Shown: piece by piece, positions 6,807 through 14,968 of the stretch
Position numbering within the stretch: the first letter of the stretch is position 1
Layout of the letters: each line of letters opens with the position of its first letter
Assembly (NCBI GenBank): GCA_003218415.1
Contig: QHNK01000033.1
Span: 1-33,495 of the forward strand
Direction: 5' to 3'
Source of the DNA: Verrucomicrobiota bacterium
Lineage (GTDB): Bacteria; Verrucomicrobiota; Verrucomicrobiia; Chthoniobacterales; UBA10450
Length of the DNA: 33,495 nucleotides
Notes under the pieces: generated by a model
What the model saw: the letters and a program-made list of their open reading frames with translations, nothing else
The model's database searches: none
What the model was told of the DNA's origin: nothing
Made by a program: the position numbers and the translations under genes

Positions 6807-7032
6807 CGCGTCGTATCGCGACGGTGAAATCGTGATCGTGATGCAAAGTGGCAGAAAGCTTCGCATCCCCGTCGCGGAAAACCCACGTTTGGCTAAAGGC
6901 ACGCCGGAACAACTAAACCATATCGAGCTTTCGCCCTTTGGAATTCACTGGCCCGATCTTGACGAGGATCTATCTTTTCGCGGTATCGCCGAAGGTGACT
7001 ATGGACAGCTAGATCTGAAAAGGAGCAAGTAA
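6778..7032 (+). CDS. DUF2442 domain protein
   Basis: Small cytosolic protein of 84 residues. The DUF2442 pattern is present: GEIVIVMQSGRKLRIPVAENPRL, KGTPEQLNHIELSPFGIHWPDLDEDLSFRGI. ATG 6778 overlaps the end of the broken DUF4160 frame by 29 bases, the layout expected of a coupled pair; an earlier TTG would overlap more. Its stop overlaps the next start (TAATG). If the DUF4160 partner is truly lost, this is the surviving half of the pair. Function unknown. Confidence 0.8.
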   Translation: MRTLLDTARSASYRDGEIVIVMQSGRKLRIPVAENPRLAKGTPEQLNHIELSPFGIHWPDLDEDLSFRGIAEGDYGQLDLKRSK

Positions 7033-7220
7033 TGGCGCAGCGCAAATCGATCGATTGCAGAGATTATCCGAGCAAGAAAAATTGCTCGCTCAAAATTTCC
7101 GGTACGGAACAAGAGGTGCTCGACGCAGCGGTGCAGCATGCCGTCTCGGCGCACGGACACGAGAACACGCCGGAATTGCGGGAACAAATTAAATCAATGC
7201 TAAAGGACGCTAGCGATTGA
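7032..7220 (+). CDS. DUF1059 domain protein
   Basis: Small protein of 62 residues matching DUF1059 over its whole length: CRDYPSKKNCSLKISGTEQEVLDAAVQHAVSAHGHENTP. The family's Cys pair and the HA..HGH motif are retained. ATG 7032 overlaps the DUF2442 stop and has AAAAGGAGC just upstream, one of the clearest ribosome sites in the window. Function unknown; the Cys and His residues would allow metal binding, but that is speculation. Confidence 0.85.
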   Translation: MAQRKSIDCRDYPSKKNCSLKISGTEQEVLDAAVQHAVSAHGHENTPELREQIKSMLKDASD

Positions 7221-7258
7221 CGACCTCGTTGGCGCAGACCTGGCCGCCGCAAGGCGGG

Positions 7259-8101
7259 ATGCATAAAATCACTCGCCTTGTTATTGCATTTGCAATCTTA
7301 TTCTTCGCGCTGGTGATGTTTGCGCACCTGCCGGATCAACTCATTCTCTTCCCGAGTACGCAACCACTAGATGTACACGGCGCAACGCGAAGAACTTTGC
7401 CATTGGATCGCGGTGAGTTGGAGATCTGGACGGCCCAATCGCGTCGCGCGCAGCAACAGGGCGGCGCTGATGTTTTCGTCTTGCGTTTTTATGGCAATGC
7501 GGACCGCGCGGACCGCTGGGCAGCTGCCGAAGCGGAGATGTGGAACGATCGCGCGGTAGAAATCTGGGGAATGAATTATCCCGGATTCGGAGGGAGCACC
7601 GGACCAGCGCGGCTTTCCAAGATCGGGCCCGCAGCGCTTGCCGCCTTTGATGAATTGAAACGTCACGCGAGGGATAGCCCGATCGTGCCTTTCGGAGCGA
7701 GCATCGGGGCGACGGCCGCGCTCCACGTGGCTGCGTCCCGGCCTGCCGGGATCGCCGGCTTGATTCTGCATAATCCTCCGCCGCTGCGTGAAATGATTCT
7801 CCGCCAGTTTGGATGGTGGAACCTCTGGCTGTTGGCCGGTCCCGTCGCGTTGCAGATTCCGCGAGATCTCGACAGCATCGAGAACGCGAAAGCGATTCAT
7901 GCGCCGGCAATCTTCCTGCTGGCCGAAAGGGATGAAGTAGTCGCGCCTCGCTTTCACCGGCTGGTGGTTAACGCTTACGCCGGAGAAAAACGCGTGATCG
8001 CATTGCACGGCGCCTATCATAATGATCCGATCGAAGGCACCGCGCTGGCTGATTTGAATGACGGCCTGGGTTGGTTACTGGCAAAGTCGCGTTCTCTTTG
8101 A
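7259..8101 (+). CDS. alpha/beta hydrolase, membrane-anchored (ABHD13/BEM46-like)
   Basis: Predicted serine hydrolase of 280 residues. An N-terminal hydrophobic helix (about 5-23) suggests a membrane anchor. The catalytic triad can be placed at Ser148 in FGASIGA (GxSxG), Asp225 in LLAERDEVVAP and His254 in HGAYHND. MNYPGFGGSTGP supplies the usual loop after strand 4. Substrate unknown. ATG 7259 is chosen over TTG 7217 because it places the hydrophobic segment at the very N-terminus; TTG 7217 would overlap the preceding stop. The inverted repeat at 8103 begins 1 base after its stop. Confidence 0.85.
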   Translation: MHKITRLVIAFAILFFALVMFAHLPDQLILFPSTQPLDVHGATRRTLPLDRGELEIWTAQSRRAQQQGGADVFVLRFYGNADRADRWAAAEAEMWNDRAVEIWGMNYPGFGGSTGPARLSKIGPAALAAFDELKRHARDSPIVPFGASIGATAALHVAASRPAGIAGLILHNPPPLREMILRQFGWWNLWLLAGPVALQIPRDLDSIENAKAIHAPAIFLLAERDEVVAPRFHRLVVNAYAGEKRVIALHGAYHNDPIEGTALADLNDGLGWLLAKSRSL

Positions 8102-8102
8102 T

Positions 8103-8253
8103 GGGTAGCGCACGCGTCTCGCGTGTTGGTTTCGGCGTCGCGCCGAAACGATCTTTTTCTTGTCCTGCTCGGTGGAATGCTTGCAAAGCCGTCAAAAAAA
8201 ATTCGCGATCGCGAGGACGCGCTCGCCAGCACGCGGGACGCATGCGCTACCCC
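8103..8253. repeat. 150-bp element with GGGTAGCGCA terminal inverted repeats
   Basis: The left end reads GGGTAGCGCACGCGTCTCGC. The right end read in reverse is nearly the same (GGTAGCGCATGCGTCCCGC, then GTGCTGGCGAGCG). A second hairpin lies within (GTTTCGGCG / CGCCGAAAC), followed by an A-rich core. It is non-coding and begins immediately after the hydrolase stop. Its size and ends resemble a MITE or REP-type element, but no target-site duplication could be established. Confidence 0.65.
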
Positions 8254-8310
8254 GAACATGCCATTTGCCACTCGATTTTCGAGTTCGGTCCGCATTAAGC
8301 TCAGCGCGCC

Positions 8311-8907
8311 ATGCAGAACGCACAAAACCTGATGAGCAGTTTCGAATTCATTGCGGCGCTGATGTCAATAATCATCGGCCTGGGCGTGACCAACCTGCTC
8401 GCGGGTGCCGGGCGCGCGTTTTACAGGCGCAAAGAAAACCCGCTCGATGAGGTGCACATTGTGCTCACCATCGCGACCCTGCTGCTGCTGGTTTTGCAGT
8501 GGTGGGTCACATTCAGGTGGAACACAGAGGTTAACTGGACTTTCGACAAATTCCTGGTCCTGACTGCCTGGACCGTCACGCTGTACCTGCTCACAGTTTT
8601 CCTTTACCCGCCCGACCTCTCGGAAGCGGAAGAACACCAGGGCCGCTTCGAACGGAACCGCGCCGGTTATTATTCCACCTTCATCGCGATGTGTTTGCTC
8701 GACGTCGCGCAAACGGCAGTTCATGGCGAACTTTTTCAACCGGTGTGGTATGTGCCGTTCGCGGGGCAATATGCGCTGCTCGCCGGCGGCGGCCTCATTG
8801 CCAGCCGACGTAGTTACGATCGGTTCTTCGCGTGGTACCAACTTGTCACGCTGCTAGTATGGGCACTGGTGGTCAGAAGAGTTCTAGTGGGAAACGCGAT
8901 GATGTGA
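8311..8907 (+). CDS. integral membrane protein of unknown function
   Basis: 198 residues with about five or six hydrophobic helices: FEFIAALMSIIIGLGVTNLLAG, IVLTIATLLLLVLQWWVTF, FLVLTAWTVTLYLLTVFLY, an amphipathic middle with YYSTFIAMCLLDVAQ, FAGQYALLAGGGLIA, and LVTLLVWALVV. One acidic loop (DLSEAEEHQGRFERN) connects the halves. I do not recognise a named family. ATG 8311 is used; ATG 8332 is possible and neither has a clear ribosome site. It converges with the oxidoreductase gene with 1 base between them. Confidence 0.65.
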   Translation: MQNAQNLMSSFEFIAALMSIIIGLGVTNLLAGAGRAFYRRKENPLDEVHIVLTIATLLLLVLQWWVTFRWNTEVNWTFDKFLVLTAWTVTLYLLTVFLYPPDLSEAEEHQGRFERNRAGYYSTFIAMCLLDVAQTAVHGELFQPVWYVPFAGQYALLAGGGLIASRRSYDRFFAWYQLVTLLVWALVVRRVLVGNAMM

Positions 8908-8908
8908 T

Positions 8909-9946
8909 TCAGGATTTAATCGCTACCCATTCATTCCGTGCACGAGAATCAGCGACAGCCTGCACGACGCGCATGTATCGAACGCCGTCCTCGAACGTCG
9001 GGTGAGGGCGCACGCGGCCCTTGGATTTCACCGCCGCCAGAAAATCTTCTTCCACACGCCATTCGCCTTCCAATTCTGGCGGGAGATCGACCACGTGCAG
9101 CGCACGATCGCCGAGCTTGCCCGCTTGCACGACGTCGGAAGTGAAATCGTACGTCAGAGTCCCGGCGCTGCCGTAAATCTCCAGCCGATCGCCCTGCCCC
9201 AGCGCATTGACACCGCTAAACTCCAGAACGCCTTCCGCGCCACTTTCGAAACTGCACAGAACCGTGAGCAAATCAGGAATGACCACCTCGTAACCTTCGC
9301 GAACTGGATAAATGATTTTCCCGCGCCCGAACACGCCGGTGATGTCGCCCAGCCAGCGTTGCAATACCTCCACGTAAATCCCCAGGGTTAGAGTATTGAG
9401 CCCGCTGATCTCGATCTTTTGCCGCCAATGCGTCGGGGCGCCGGGATCCAAATAATTGCTGGTGAAACTTTGCAGCCGCACATGATGCGGTCGGCCAATA
9501 TAATTTTCGGCCAGAATCTTTTTCACCATTAAATCGCCTCGTAGTCCAAATGGCGGCGGGCAAAGCATGGTCACCAGCTCGGGATAACGTTTGGATGCCG
9601 CCAGCATTTCTTCGGCCTCCGCCAAATCCATCGACATGCGCGCTTGGCAAAAGACATGTTTGCCCGCTTCAAGCGCGGAGATCGTCACCGCCGAATGCAT
9701 GTAAGGCGGTGTGCCGATCCAGATAATGTCGATGTCCGGCAGCGCCACCAGCTCAGGCCAATTTTTTATCGGCGTCGCTCCCGGCACATTTTCCCTGCAA
9801 AATTTCTCGGAGCTTTCGTATGCAGAATTGGAAACCGCTACGATCTCAACATCCGGGTGCTTCTTAAGACCGGGCAAATGGCGAGTGCGAACGATATTGC
9901 CCGCGCCGACGATCCCGATCCGCAGTTTTTGGTTATTTTTGTGCAT
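8909..9946 (-). CDS. Gfo/Idh/MocA family oxidoreductase
   Basis: Predicted NAD(P)-dependent oxidoreductase acting on sugars or cyclitols, 345 residues. The Rossmann motif is RIGIVGAGNIVRTRHLPGL near the N-terminus. DIIWIGTPPYMHSAVTISALEAGKHVF matches the family's second core motif. Where most members have Glu-Lys-Pro with the catalytic Lys, this one has CQARMSMD, so it may be a divergent subfamily or have altered chemistry. The C-terminal domain (LEFSGVNALGQGDRLEIYGSAGTLTYDF, EDFLAAVKSKGRVRPHPTFEDGVRYMRVVQA) fits the family well. It is a lone gene. Confidence 0.88.
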   Translation of the reverse strand: MHKNNQKLRIGIVGAGNIVRTRHLPGLKKHPDVEIVAVSNSAYESSEKFCRENVPGATPIKNWPELVALPDIDIIWIGTPPYMHSAVTISALEAGKHVFCQARMSMDLAEAEEMLAASKRYPELVTMLCPPPFGLRGDLMVKKILAENYIGRPHHVRLQSFTSNYLDPGAPTHWRQKIEISGLNTLTLGIYVEVLQRWLGDITGVFGRGKIIYPVREGYEVVIPDLLTVLCSFESGAEGVLEFSGVNALGQGDRLEIYGSAGTLTYDFTSDVVQAGKLGDRALHVVDLPPELEGEWRVEEDFLAAVKSKGRVRPHPTFEDGVRYMRVVQAVADSRARNEWVAIKS

Positions 9947-10048
9947 TGGCTTACGTGCGATAGCAATCTTGCAGACTCGACTGGCTGTGGTGCGAGCTAA
10001 ATTTGACCGCGAGGAGCAATGGCGCGTTCAACGTCAAAATATTGGTAG

Positions 10049-10070
10049 GGGCGGTTCACCAGAACCGCCC
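10049..10070. repeat. perfect 9-bp hairpin between oxidoreductase and rpmB
   Basis: GGGCGGTTC, loop ACCA, GAACCGCCC: a perfect 9-bp stem. The rest of the 222-bp gap 9947-10168 holds no gene. A T-run (10157-10163) lies upstream of the rpmB start but is not next to this stem, so it is not a textbook terminator. Confidence 0.55.
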
Positions 10071-10168
10071 ATGGCGATTGAGGTCAATCTACCTAATGGC
10101 TGACGAACAAACGATTCGCTTGACCCGCGCGCGGAGACACGGGAGTTTACGCGGCTTTTTTTGAAAAG

Positions 10169-10429
10169 ATGAAAGTTTGCAACGTCACAGGATCAAGAGC
10201 AGGACGCGGCAGCGTTATTCACCGCCGTGGTCTGGCCAAGAAAAAAGGCGGCGTCGGCCGGCACATCACGAAAATGGTGCCGCGCATTTTCGCGCCCAAC
10301 TTGCGTCGCCAGCGGATTTGGGTTCCTGAGCTTAAGAAGTTTGTGCGGATCCGCGTCACGGCGCGCGGTCTTAAGACGATCAACAAACACGGTGCTTACA
10401 AGACGCTCAAGAAAGCTGGCGCAATCTAA
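10169..10429 (+). CDS. rpmB: 50S ribosomal protein bL28
   Basis: Large-subunit ribosomal protein of 86 residues, basic throughout. It opens MKVCNVTGSRAGRG and continues with the family's KMVPRIFAPNLRRQRIWV and RIRVTARGLKTINKHG motifs. Only one Cys (residue 4) is present, so the zinc-ribbon cysteines of some L28 proteins are missing. It stands alone, without rpmG beside it. A purine-rich GAAAAG lies just upstream of the ATG. Confidence 0.95.
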   Translation: MKVCNVTGSRAGRGSVIHRRGLAKKKGGVGRHITKMVPRIFAPNLRRQRIWVPELKKFVRIRVTARGLKTINKHGAYKTLKKAGAI

Positions 10430-10451
10430 AATAAAATTGGCGGGAGCCCCG

Positions 10452-11936
10452 CTACTGTTCGGGCCAGGTAAGCTGTAGAGGCGTTTGCATCCAGAGCTGC
10501 TCCATGGTCTTGGCCGCTAATCCAGTCGACAAACTCTGCGCAGGCTCCGCCGCCGGGGCGGTTTGCTGCGTAGCGCCTTTCGCTCGGGGCCGATCAAGCA
10601 AGCCATCGTTGAATTCGATCACGTAACCTTCGTTGATCAGCCAACGCAGGTCGGACGCGAGCGCCAGGCTGCGTGCCTCTGCATCTTCGCTCGCGCCATC
10701 CCCAATCAACTTTTCGAAAAGTTGTTTGCGACTGATTGTCGCCGTCCCTGACAGCGCTTGGAGAATTGCATTCACAGACGGAGACACACCGGCTTGTTCA
10801 TGAACAAATGCGCGGCCCCTGATTGGCGAGACAAACAACATCCCGCGGCGATGGCGGAAAACGTGCAGGCCGTTTTGTCGAAATCGACTGGCCAGCTCCT
10901 GCATCATGTTCGAAGGCGAGCGGGTCTCCCGCTCCCACGCCTCCTCGATTGCGCGGTTGAGTATCGGATGCGGCAAACGGCGGCTCATCGCCCCGCCAGT
11001 GGTCACTTCCTCCACGCTACGGATCAACCCTGGCAAATAATGCGAGCGAAAATGCCGTTCCGCTTCCACCGCAGAGGAAAACGTCAAAGGATTTTCTTCG
11101 CGTAGCGTTGTATAGCTCGTCACCTTTCGCGCTTCTTCTTTCCAGCGCTCGACTAACGCGGCATCGCTTACAATCTCGATTTGCCGCTGGTAATCGGTAA
11201 AACTCATTCGGCGGCTGAAACGTTGCTCGTAAAAGCTGCGCAGTTGCGGTTGATAACTGTGATGGTTAGTCGGGCCAAGAAGCGTCCCACTCAATCGGCA
11301 TCGCGCCACATTCGAGAAGTTTCCCTTGATCGGATCGGTCTCCGAAATGTCCATCTTGTAGAAATCAGGATGGGCGAATCGGAATGCGTTTCGCTCGAGG
11401 AATTCCCGATCCGCAGACACCATGCTGTTGTCCCCAAGCTGATAAAGCGGCGATTCCTGCGTGGCCTTGAGGCAGACCACATATCCCACCGGTTTTTCCA
11501 GGAACAAACGCGCCAGAGCAAATAGCGAATACGCAACTGAGCCGGACTTGATCTGCGCTACTACATTTTCGAATGCTGGTGGGTATGGGAGGAAACGGAT
11601 CGTAACTTGCGGCGTTTGCGTAATCGGAACATGCCGATTTAGCGACCGGCGATTTTTGTCCCCGTTCGAACGACGATCACTGCCGCCCGTTTTCTTCCGC
11701 AATCCCTCGCGCTGACCTCTGTCTCCCTTGGACGTTGGACGTTGGATGTTGCATGTTCGGCGTTTTGTTTTGCGGTGTTGCGGACGACCCTGCCCCTTTT
11801 TGGGGACGCCACTCTCTTCTTCGCCTGTATAATGCTCATAGTCCCTCGCCCCACCAGGTTCTTTCACCCAAGCAGGCAGCAGCTTTAGATCGAGCAGATC
11901 GGCAGTCTCGACAGGAGACGAGGTCATCAGTTTCAT
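10452..11936 (-). CDS. uncharacterised protein with basic linker and C-terminal helical region
   Basis: 494 residues; not a family with a known function. An N-terminal segment (LLDLKLLPAWVKEP, about 14-28) is followed by a very basic, disordered-looking linker (about 40-105), then a globular part from about residue 110 (IRFLPYPPAFENVVAQIKSGSVAYSLFALARLFLEKP, LLGPTNHHSYQPQLRSFYEQRFSRRMSF, ALASDLRWLINEGYVIEFNDG). I recall similar uncharacterised proteins in Verrucomicrobia, unverified. The last 50 residues are Ala/Gln/Pro-rich. Part of the linker is translated from the short-period repeat at 11728-11765, showing that this region tolerates insertions. The late segment ASDLRWLINEGYVIEF could be a winged helix (inference). 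It converges with rpmB. Confidence 0.75.
   Translation of the reverse strand: MKLMTSSPVETADLLDLKLLPAWVKEPGGARDYEHYTGEEESGVPKKGQGRPQHRKTKRRTCNIQRPTSKGDRGQREGLRKKTGGSDRRSNGDKNRRSLNRHVPITQTPQVTIRFLPYPPAFENVVAQIKSGSVAYSLFALARLFLEKPVGYVVCLKATQESPLYQLGDNSMVSADREFLERNAFRFAHPDFYKMDISETDPIKGNFSNVARCRLSGTLLGPTNHHSYQPQLRSFYEQRFSRRMSFTDYQRQIEIVSDAALVERWKEEARKVTSYTTLREENPLTFSSAVEAERHFRSHYLPGLIRSVEEVTTGGAMSRRLPHPILNRAIEEAWERETRSPSNMMQELASRFRQNGLHVFRHRRGMLFVSPIRGRAFVHEQAGVSPSVNAILQALSGTATISRKQLFEKLIGDGASEDAEARSLALASDLRWLINEGYVIEFNDGLLDRPRAKGATQQTAPAAEPAQSLSTGLAAKTMEQLWMQTPLQLTWPEQ
11728..11765. repeat. short-period GTTGGAC repeat, copy 2 (inside a coding region)
   Basis: GGACGTTG units run in tandem, then GGATGTTGCATGTT. 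They match the repeat at 115, 25946 and 28386. On the minus strand they are read as TCNIQRPTSK within the linker of the 494-residue protein, without breaking the frame. Confidence 0.7.
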
Positions 11937-12145
11937 CTACTCGAACGACAAACGGAAGCAAACCTGAAGAATCTTGATAGGGAACGCGCTGGAGCGTCCG
12001 GACATCGCAACGCGATATTAGGACCCAAACCTGAAAATGATTGACAAGCCGCCCAATTCATTTACTTCCACATGCTGTGCCGGATAATCCCTAAGTTTTC
12101 CGGTGACTTACCCACGCGCGACTAACACAAACCGAACAAATTTTT

Positions 12146-12394
12146 ATGGCGGAAAAATCGATCGAAGAGAAGGTCAAGGACATCATCGTCGAGCAACTCG
12201 GCGTTAACCCGGAACAGGTCACACCGCAGGCCTCCTTCATTGAGGATTTGGGCGCAGACTCGTTGGATATTGTCGAACTGGTGATGGCTTTTGAAGAAGA
12301 GTTTGGGGTCGAAGTGCCGGACGAGGACGCGGAGAAACTGCAAACCGTCGGCGACGTCATCAAATACATCGAAGAGAAATCGTCCAAACAGTAG
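12146..12394 (+). CDS. acpP: acyl carrier protein
   Basis: Carries growing acyl chains on 4'-phosphopantetheine in fatty acid synthesis. 82 residues and acidic. The prosthetic-group Ser39 sits in the motif [21 protein letters not shown], and the N-terminal [15 protein letters not shown] helix is typical. There is no obvious Shine-Dalgarno before the ATG (CAAATTTTT). It is not next to fab genes. A strong terminator follows at 12442, so it is probably transcribed alone. Confidence 0.95.
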   Translation: MAEKSIEEKVKDIIVEQLGVNPEQVTPQASFIEDLGADSLDIVELVMAFEEEFGVEVPDEDAEKLQTVGDVIKYIEEKSSKQ

Positions 12395-12441
12395 CGCGAT
12401 TGCGATACCTGAAGCGGCTCGCTCATCTGCGAGACAGCGAT

Positions 12442-12467
12442 AAAACACGGACCGGGCCGTGTTTTTT
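12442..12467 (+). terminator. Rho-independent terminator after acpP
   Basis: Stem AACACGG / CCGTGTT (12444-12450 with 12457-12463), loop ACCGGG, then a T-run continuing to 12466. An A-run precedes the stem, so it could also work on the opposite strand. It lies 48 bases after the acpP stop. Confidence 0.85.
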
Positions 12468-12513
12468 GCTTATCGGTTGCGAAAGCGAAAGGCGCGCCTC
12501 AGACTAGACTCCA

Positions 12514-13635
12514 ATGAGATTTCCGCTGTTGGAAAAACCATTGTTCGAGGTAGGCGGACATTACGTCACTTTTTTGGGATTGATCGCCTTCGCAGCCCTG
12601 TTCGCAGCCGGCATCATCATCGCGCGGTTCCTACAAAGCGATCTGGTGCGCCGTCTTTTCAGCCGCTTCAAGATCGACACCAATTTCATTGCAATCGTCA
12701 CGACGATCCTGAGCCTGTCCGCGCTTGTCTTCTTCACGGTGAGCGCCGTGAACGCGGCAGGTATCCCGCTTTATTGGAACGCGCCCCTGCCAGGAGTGAC
12801 GCTGAGCCTTCTGCAAATTTTCCTCTTGATCGCGCTGCTCATCGCAGTTTTCTGGCTCTCATCCCGCACAAGGCATTTCCTTTTTAATCGTGTCCTGGTC
12901 AGAAGCGGCCTCGACCGCGCCCTGGGGCACGCCATTTCCCAAATAGTCGGCTACGCGGTGCTGATCATCGGGATTGTCATTGTTCTGGACAATGCCGGCA
13001 TCCATCTCGGGGCACTGACGGTATTCGCCGGCGCGGTCGGTGTAGGCTTGGGGTTTGGTTTGAAAAACATCGCCAGCAATTTCATCAGCGGGCTGCTCAT
13101 TCTCGCCGAACGCCCCATCGCCATCGGTGATCGCATCGAAGTCGCAGGCATCACCGGTCAGGTGCGGCAGATCCGCGCCCGGAGCACCCTGATTATGACT
13201 AACGATAACATCGCCATGATCGTGCCGAACGAGAAATTCATCGATTCGCCGGTCACGAACTGGACTTACACCGACCGGCGAGTGCGTTTTCGCCTTCCGG
13301 TGGGCGTAGCTTATGGCAGCGACGTGAACAAAGTGCGTGAGGCGCTCATCGCGGCAGCGCGCGAACATCCAGCCACACTGAAAGATCCCGCGCCGGATGC
13401 GTTCCTTGAGAAATTTGGGCACAGCACAATCGACTTCCAGCTCGTTGTTTGGAGCGAGGAAATGAGCCGGCGACCGAGCCGCTTCAAAAGCGACCTGAAT
13501 TATTTGATCTGCAAACATCTCGGCGCGGCGGGAATCGAAATTCCCAATCCGCAGCGCGATCTGCATATCCGAAGCGGCACGCTCAAAGTGGAAAGCGTAA
13601 CAAAGCAAGAAACGAGAGAGCGATCAGAGGGCTAG
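12514..13635 (+). CDS. small-conductance mechanosensitive channel, MscS family
   Basis: Predicted tension-gated channel releasing solutes during hypo-osmotic shock, 373 residues. Four or so membrane helices precede the pore helix: VTFLGLIAFAALFAAG, FIAIVTTILSLSALVFF, LLQIFLLIALLIAVFWL, ISQIVGYAVLIIGIVIVL. The pore and beta domain follow the MscS pattern closely: VFAGAVGVGLGFGLKNIA, then FISGLLILAERPIAIGDRIEV, then TLIMTNDNIAMIVPNEKF. The cytosolic alpha/beta domain closes with AGIEIPNPQRDLHIRSG. ATG 12514 is the first start after the acpP terminator. Confidence 0.92.
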   Translation: MRFPLLEKPLFEVGGHYVTFLGLIAFAALFAAGIIIARFLQSDLVRRLFSRFKIDTNFIAIVTTILSLSALVFFTVSAVNAAGIPLYWNAPLPGVTLSLLQIFLLIALLIAVFWLSSRTRHFLFNRVLVRSGLDRALGHAISQIVGYAVLIIGIVIVLDNAGIHLGALTVFAGAVGVGLGFGLKNIASNFISGLLILAERPIAIGDRIEVAGITGQVRQIRARSTLIMTNDNIAMIVPNEKFIDSPVTNWTYTDRRVRFRLPVGVAYGSDVNKVREALIAAAREHPATLKDPAPDAFLEKFGHSTIDFQLVVWSEEMSRRPSRFKSDLNYLICKHLGAAGIEIPNPQRDLHIRSGTLKVESVTKQETRERSEG

Positions 13636-13672
13636 GGGCCGTTCGCAGCACTTCTTCCGCCTTGCTCTTCCC

Positions 13673-14836
13673 ATGCCGCCTGGCGACGCGATTCCGTTTC
13701 CGCAAGGTGCGGCGAAAGTGGTCACACTAGCTGAACTGCAAGACTGTGAAGCGTGGAAACGGGCGTTTCAGAATCAGTGTAAAGATCACCGTTACTACGA
13801 AATCGTCGAGGAGACGCTGCACTGCGGCTTCGAACATTATTATCTGCTGCTCGAGGACAATTCTGGCAACGTGCGCGCCATCCAGCCGATGTTTTTTGTT
13901 CGGCAAAATCTTGTCGAAGGCGTGCCGGGCAAAATTCGTTCCGTTGTCGATGTTGTTCGCAAAATTTTCCCGCGTTTCCTCACAATGCGGGTGTTGATGG
14001 TTGGTTGTGGGGCCGGTACTGGAGACCTGGGCGGATGCGATCAGAGCGACGAAGCATGGGTGGCAAGCGCGCTACTGGCGAGCCTTCTGACTTATGCCCG
14101 GCGAAACAAGGCTTCCCTGGTCGTTTTAAAGGATTTTCCGGCGAACTATCGCTCGGCGGTCGAAACGTTTGCCTTGAGCGGGTATAGCCGAATTCCAAGT
14201 ATGCCTATGACGCGGCTGCCGCTCCGTTATGAGAACTGGGATGAATATTTTCGCACGCTCAGCAAAGCGACCCGGAAAGATTTGCGCCGAAAATTCCGCA
14301 AAGCCGCGCGCGCGCCGAAGATCGAGATGGACGTCGTAACCGACATCGCGCCTTTCGGCGACGAAATCTATCCGCTGTATCTGGCGGTTCATGAGCGGTC
14401 GCCGTTAAAATTTGAGACGCTGACCAAAGATTATTTTCTGGCCGTCGCGGAACGGATGCCGGAACGCGCGCGTTTCTTCATCTGGCGACAAAGCGGCAAA
14501 ATCGTCGCATTCAGTTTTTGCCTAGTCTGTGGCGAGGCGATTTATGACGAATGCATCGGACTCGATTACAGCGTCGCGCTCGATCTGCACCTGTATTTTT
14601 ACACGCTCCGCGACATCATCTCATGGGCGCTGCAACAACGATTGAAATATTACTACAGCAATCCGCTTAACTACGAGCCGAAGCTGCATCTGGATTGCGA
14701 ATTGGTGCCGCTCGACCTGTATGTGCGCCACACCAGCGCTCTGTTGAATCCAATATTTTGTCACGTGATCAAATATCTCGGGCCGACGCGGCACGAACCT
14801 GTTTTGCAGCGCTTTCCAAACGCCGATCAGCTCTGA
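13673..14836 (+). CDS. GNAT/FemAB-like acyltransferase (COG3146-like)
   Basis: 387 residues, resembling the predicted N-acyltransferases grouped with FemAB and 'peptidogalycan biosynthesis' proteins. Seen: LSKATRKDLRRKFRKAARAPKIEMDVV, a basic helix typical of these proteins; YPLYLAVHERSPLKFETLTKDYF; and FFIWRQSGKIVAFSFCLVCGEAIYDECIGLDYS, the GNAT core strands. Substrate unknown. It begins 37 bases after mscS and ends 11 bases before the repeat at 14848. Confidence 0.65.
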   Translation: MPPGDAIPFPQGAAKVVTLAELQDCEAWKRAFQNQCKDHRYYEIVEETLHCGFEHYYLLLEDNSGNVRAIQPMFFVRQNLVEGVPGKIRSVVDVVRKIFPRFLTMRVLMVGCGAGTGDLGGCDQSDEAWVASALLASLLTYARRNKASLVVLKDFPANYRSAVETFALSGYSRIPSMPMTRLPLRYENWDEYFRTLSKATRKDLRRKFRKAARAPKIEMDVVTDIAPFGDEIYPLYLAVHERSPLKFETLTKDYFLAVAERMPERARFFIWRQSGKIVAFSFCLVCGEAIYDECIGLDYSVALDLHLYFYTLRDIISWALQQRLKYYYSNPLNYEPKLHLDCELVPLDLYVRHTSALLNPIFCHVIKYLGPTRHEPVLQRFPNADQL

Positions 14837-14847
14837 TGGCGGCGTTC

Positions 14848-14920
14848 TGTAGCCACGGCCCTGCGGACCGTCCGTTAGTCCCAGCGCTCTTCTAACCGGC
14901 CACAGGCCGGTGGCTACAAG
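14848..14920. repeat. TGTAGCC...GGCTACA palindromic element, copy 2
   Basis: Left end TGTAGCCACGGCC, right end GGCCGGTGGCTACA, with internal CCGGCCACAGGCCGG hairpin. It shares its ends with 3217-3275 and 22149-22206. It lies 11 bases after the stop of the acyltransferase gene. Confidence 0.7.
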
Positions 14921-14968
14921 CCTCTGCGAATTAGGTTGCGACGCCGTTATGGCGCGCTAGAAAAGCGG

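Noticed and set aside
7341-8020. Long minus-strand open frames over the alpha/beta hydrolase
   Set aside because: They lie opposite a gene with an intact catalytic triad and have no recognisable domains.
12041-12046. TTGACA upstream of acpP as a -35 box
   Set aside because: No convincing -10 hexamer lies at 16-18 bases from it, so the promoter is not supported.
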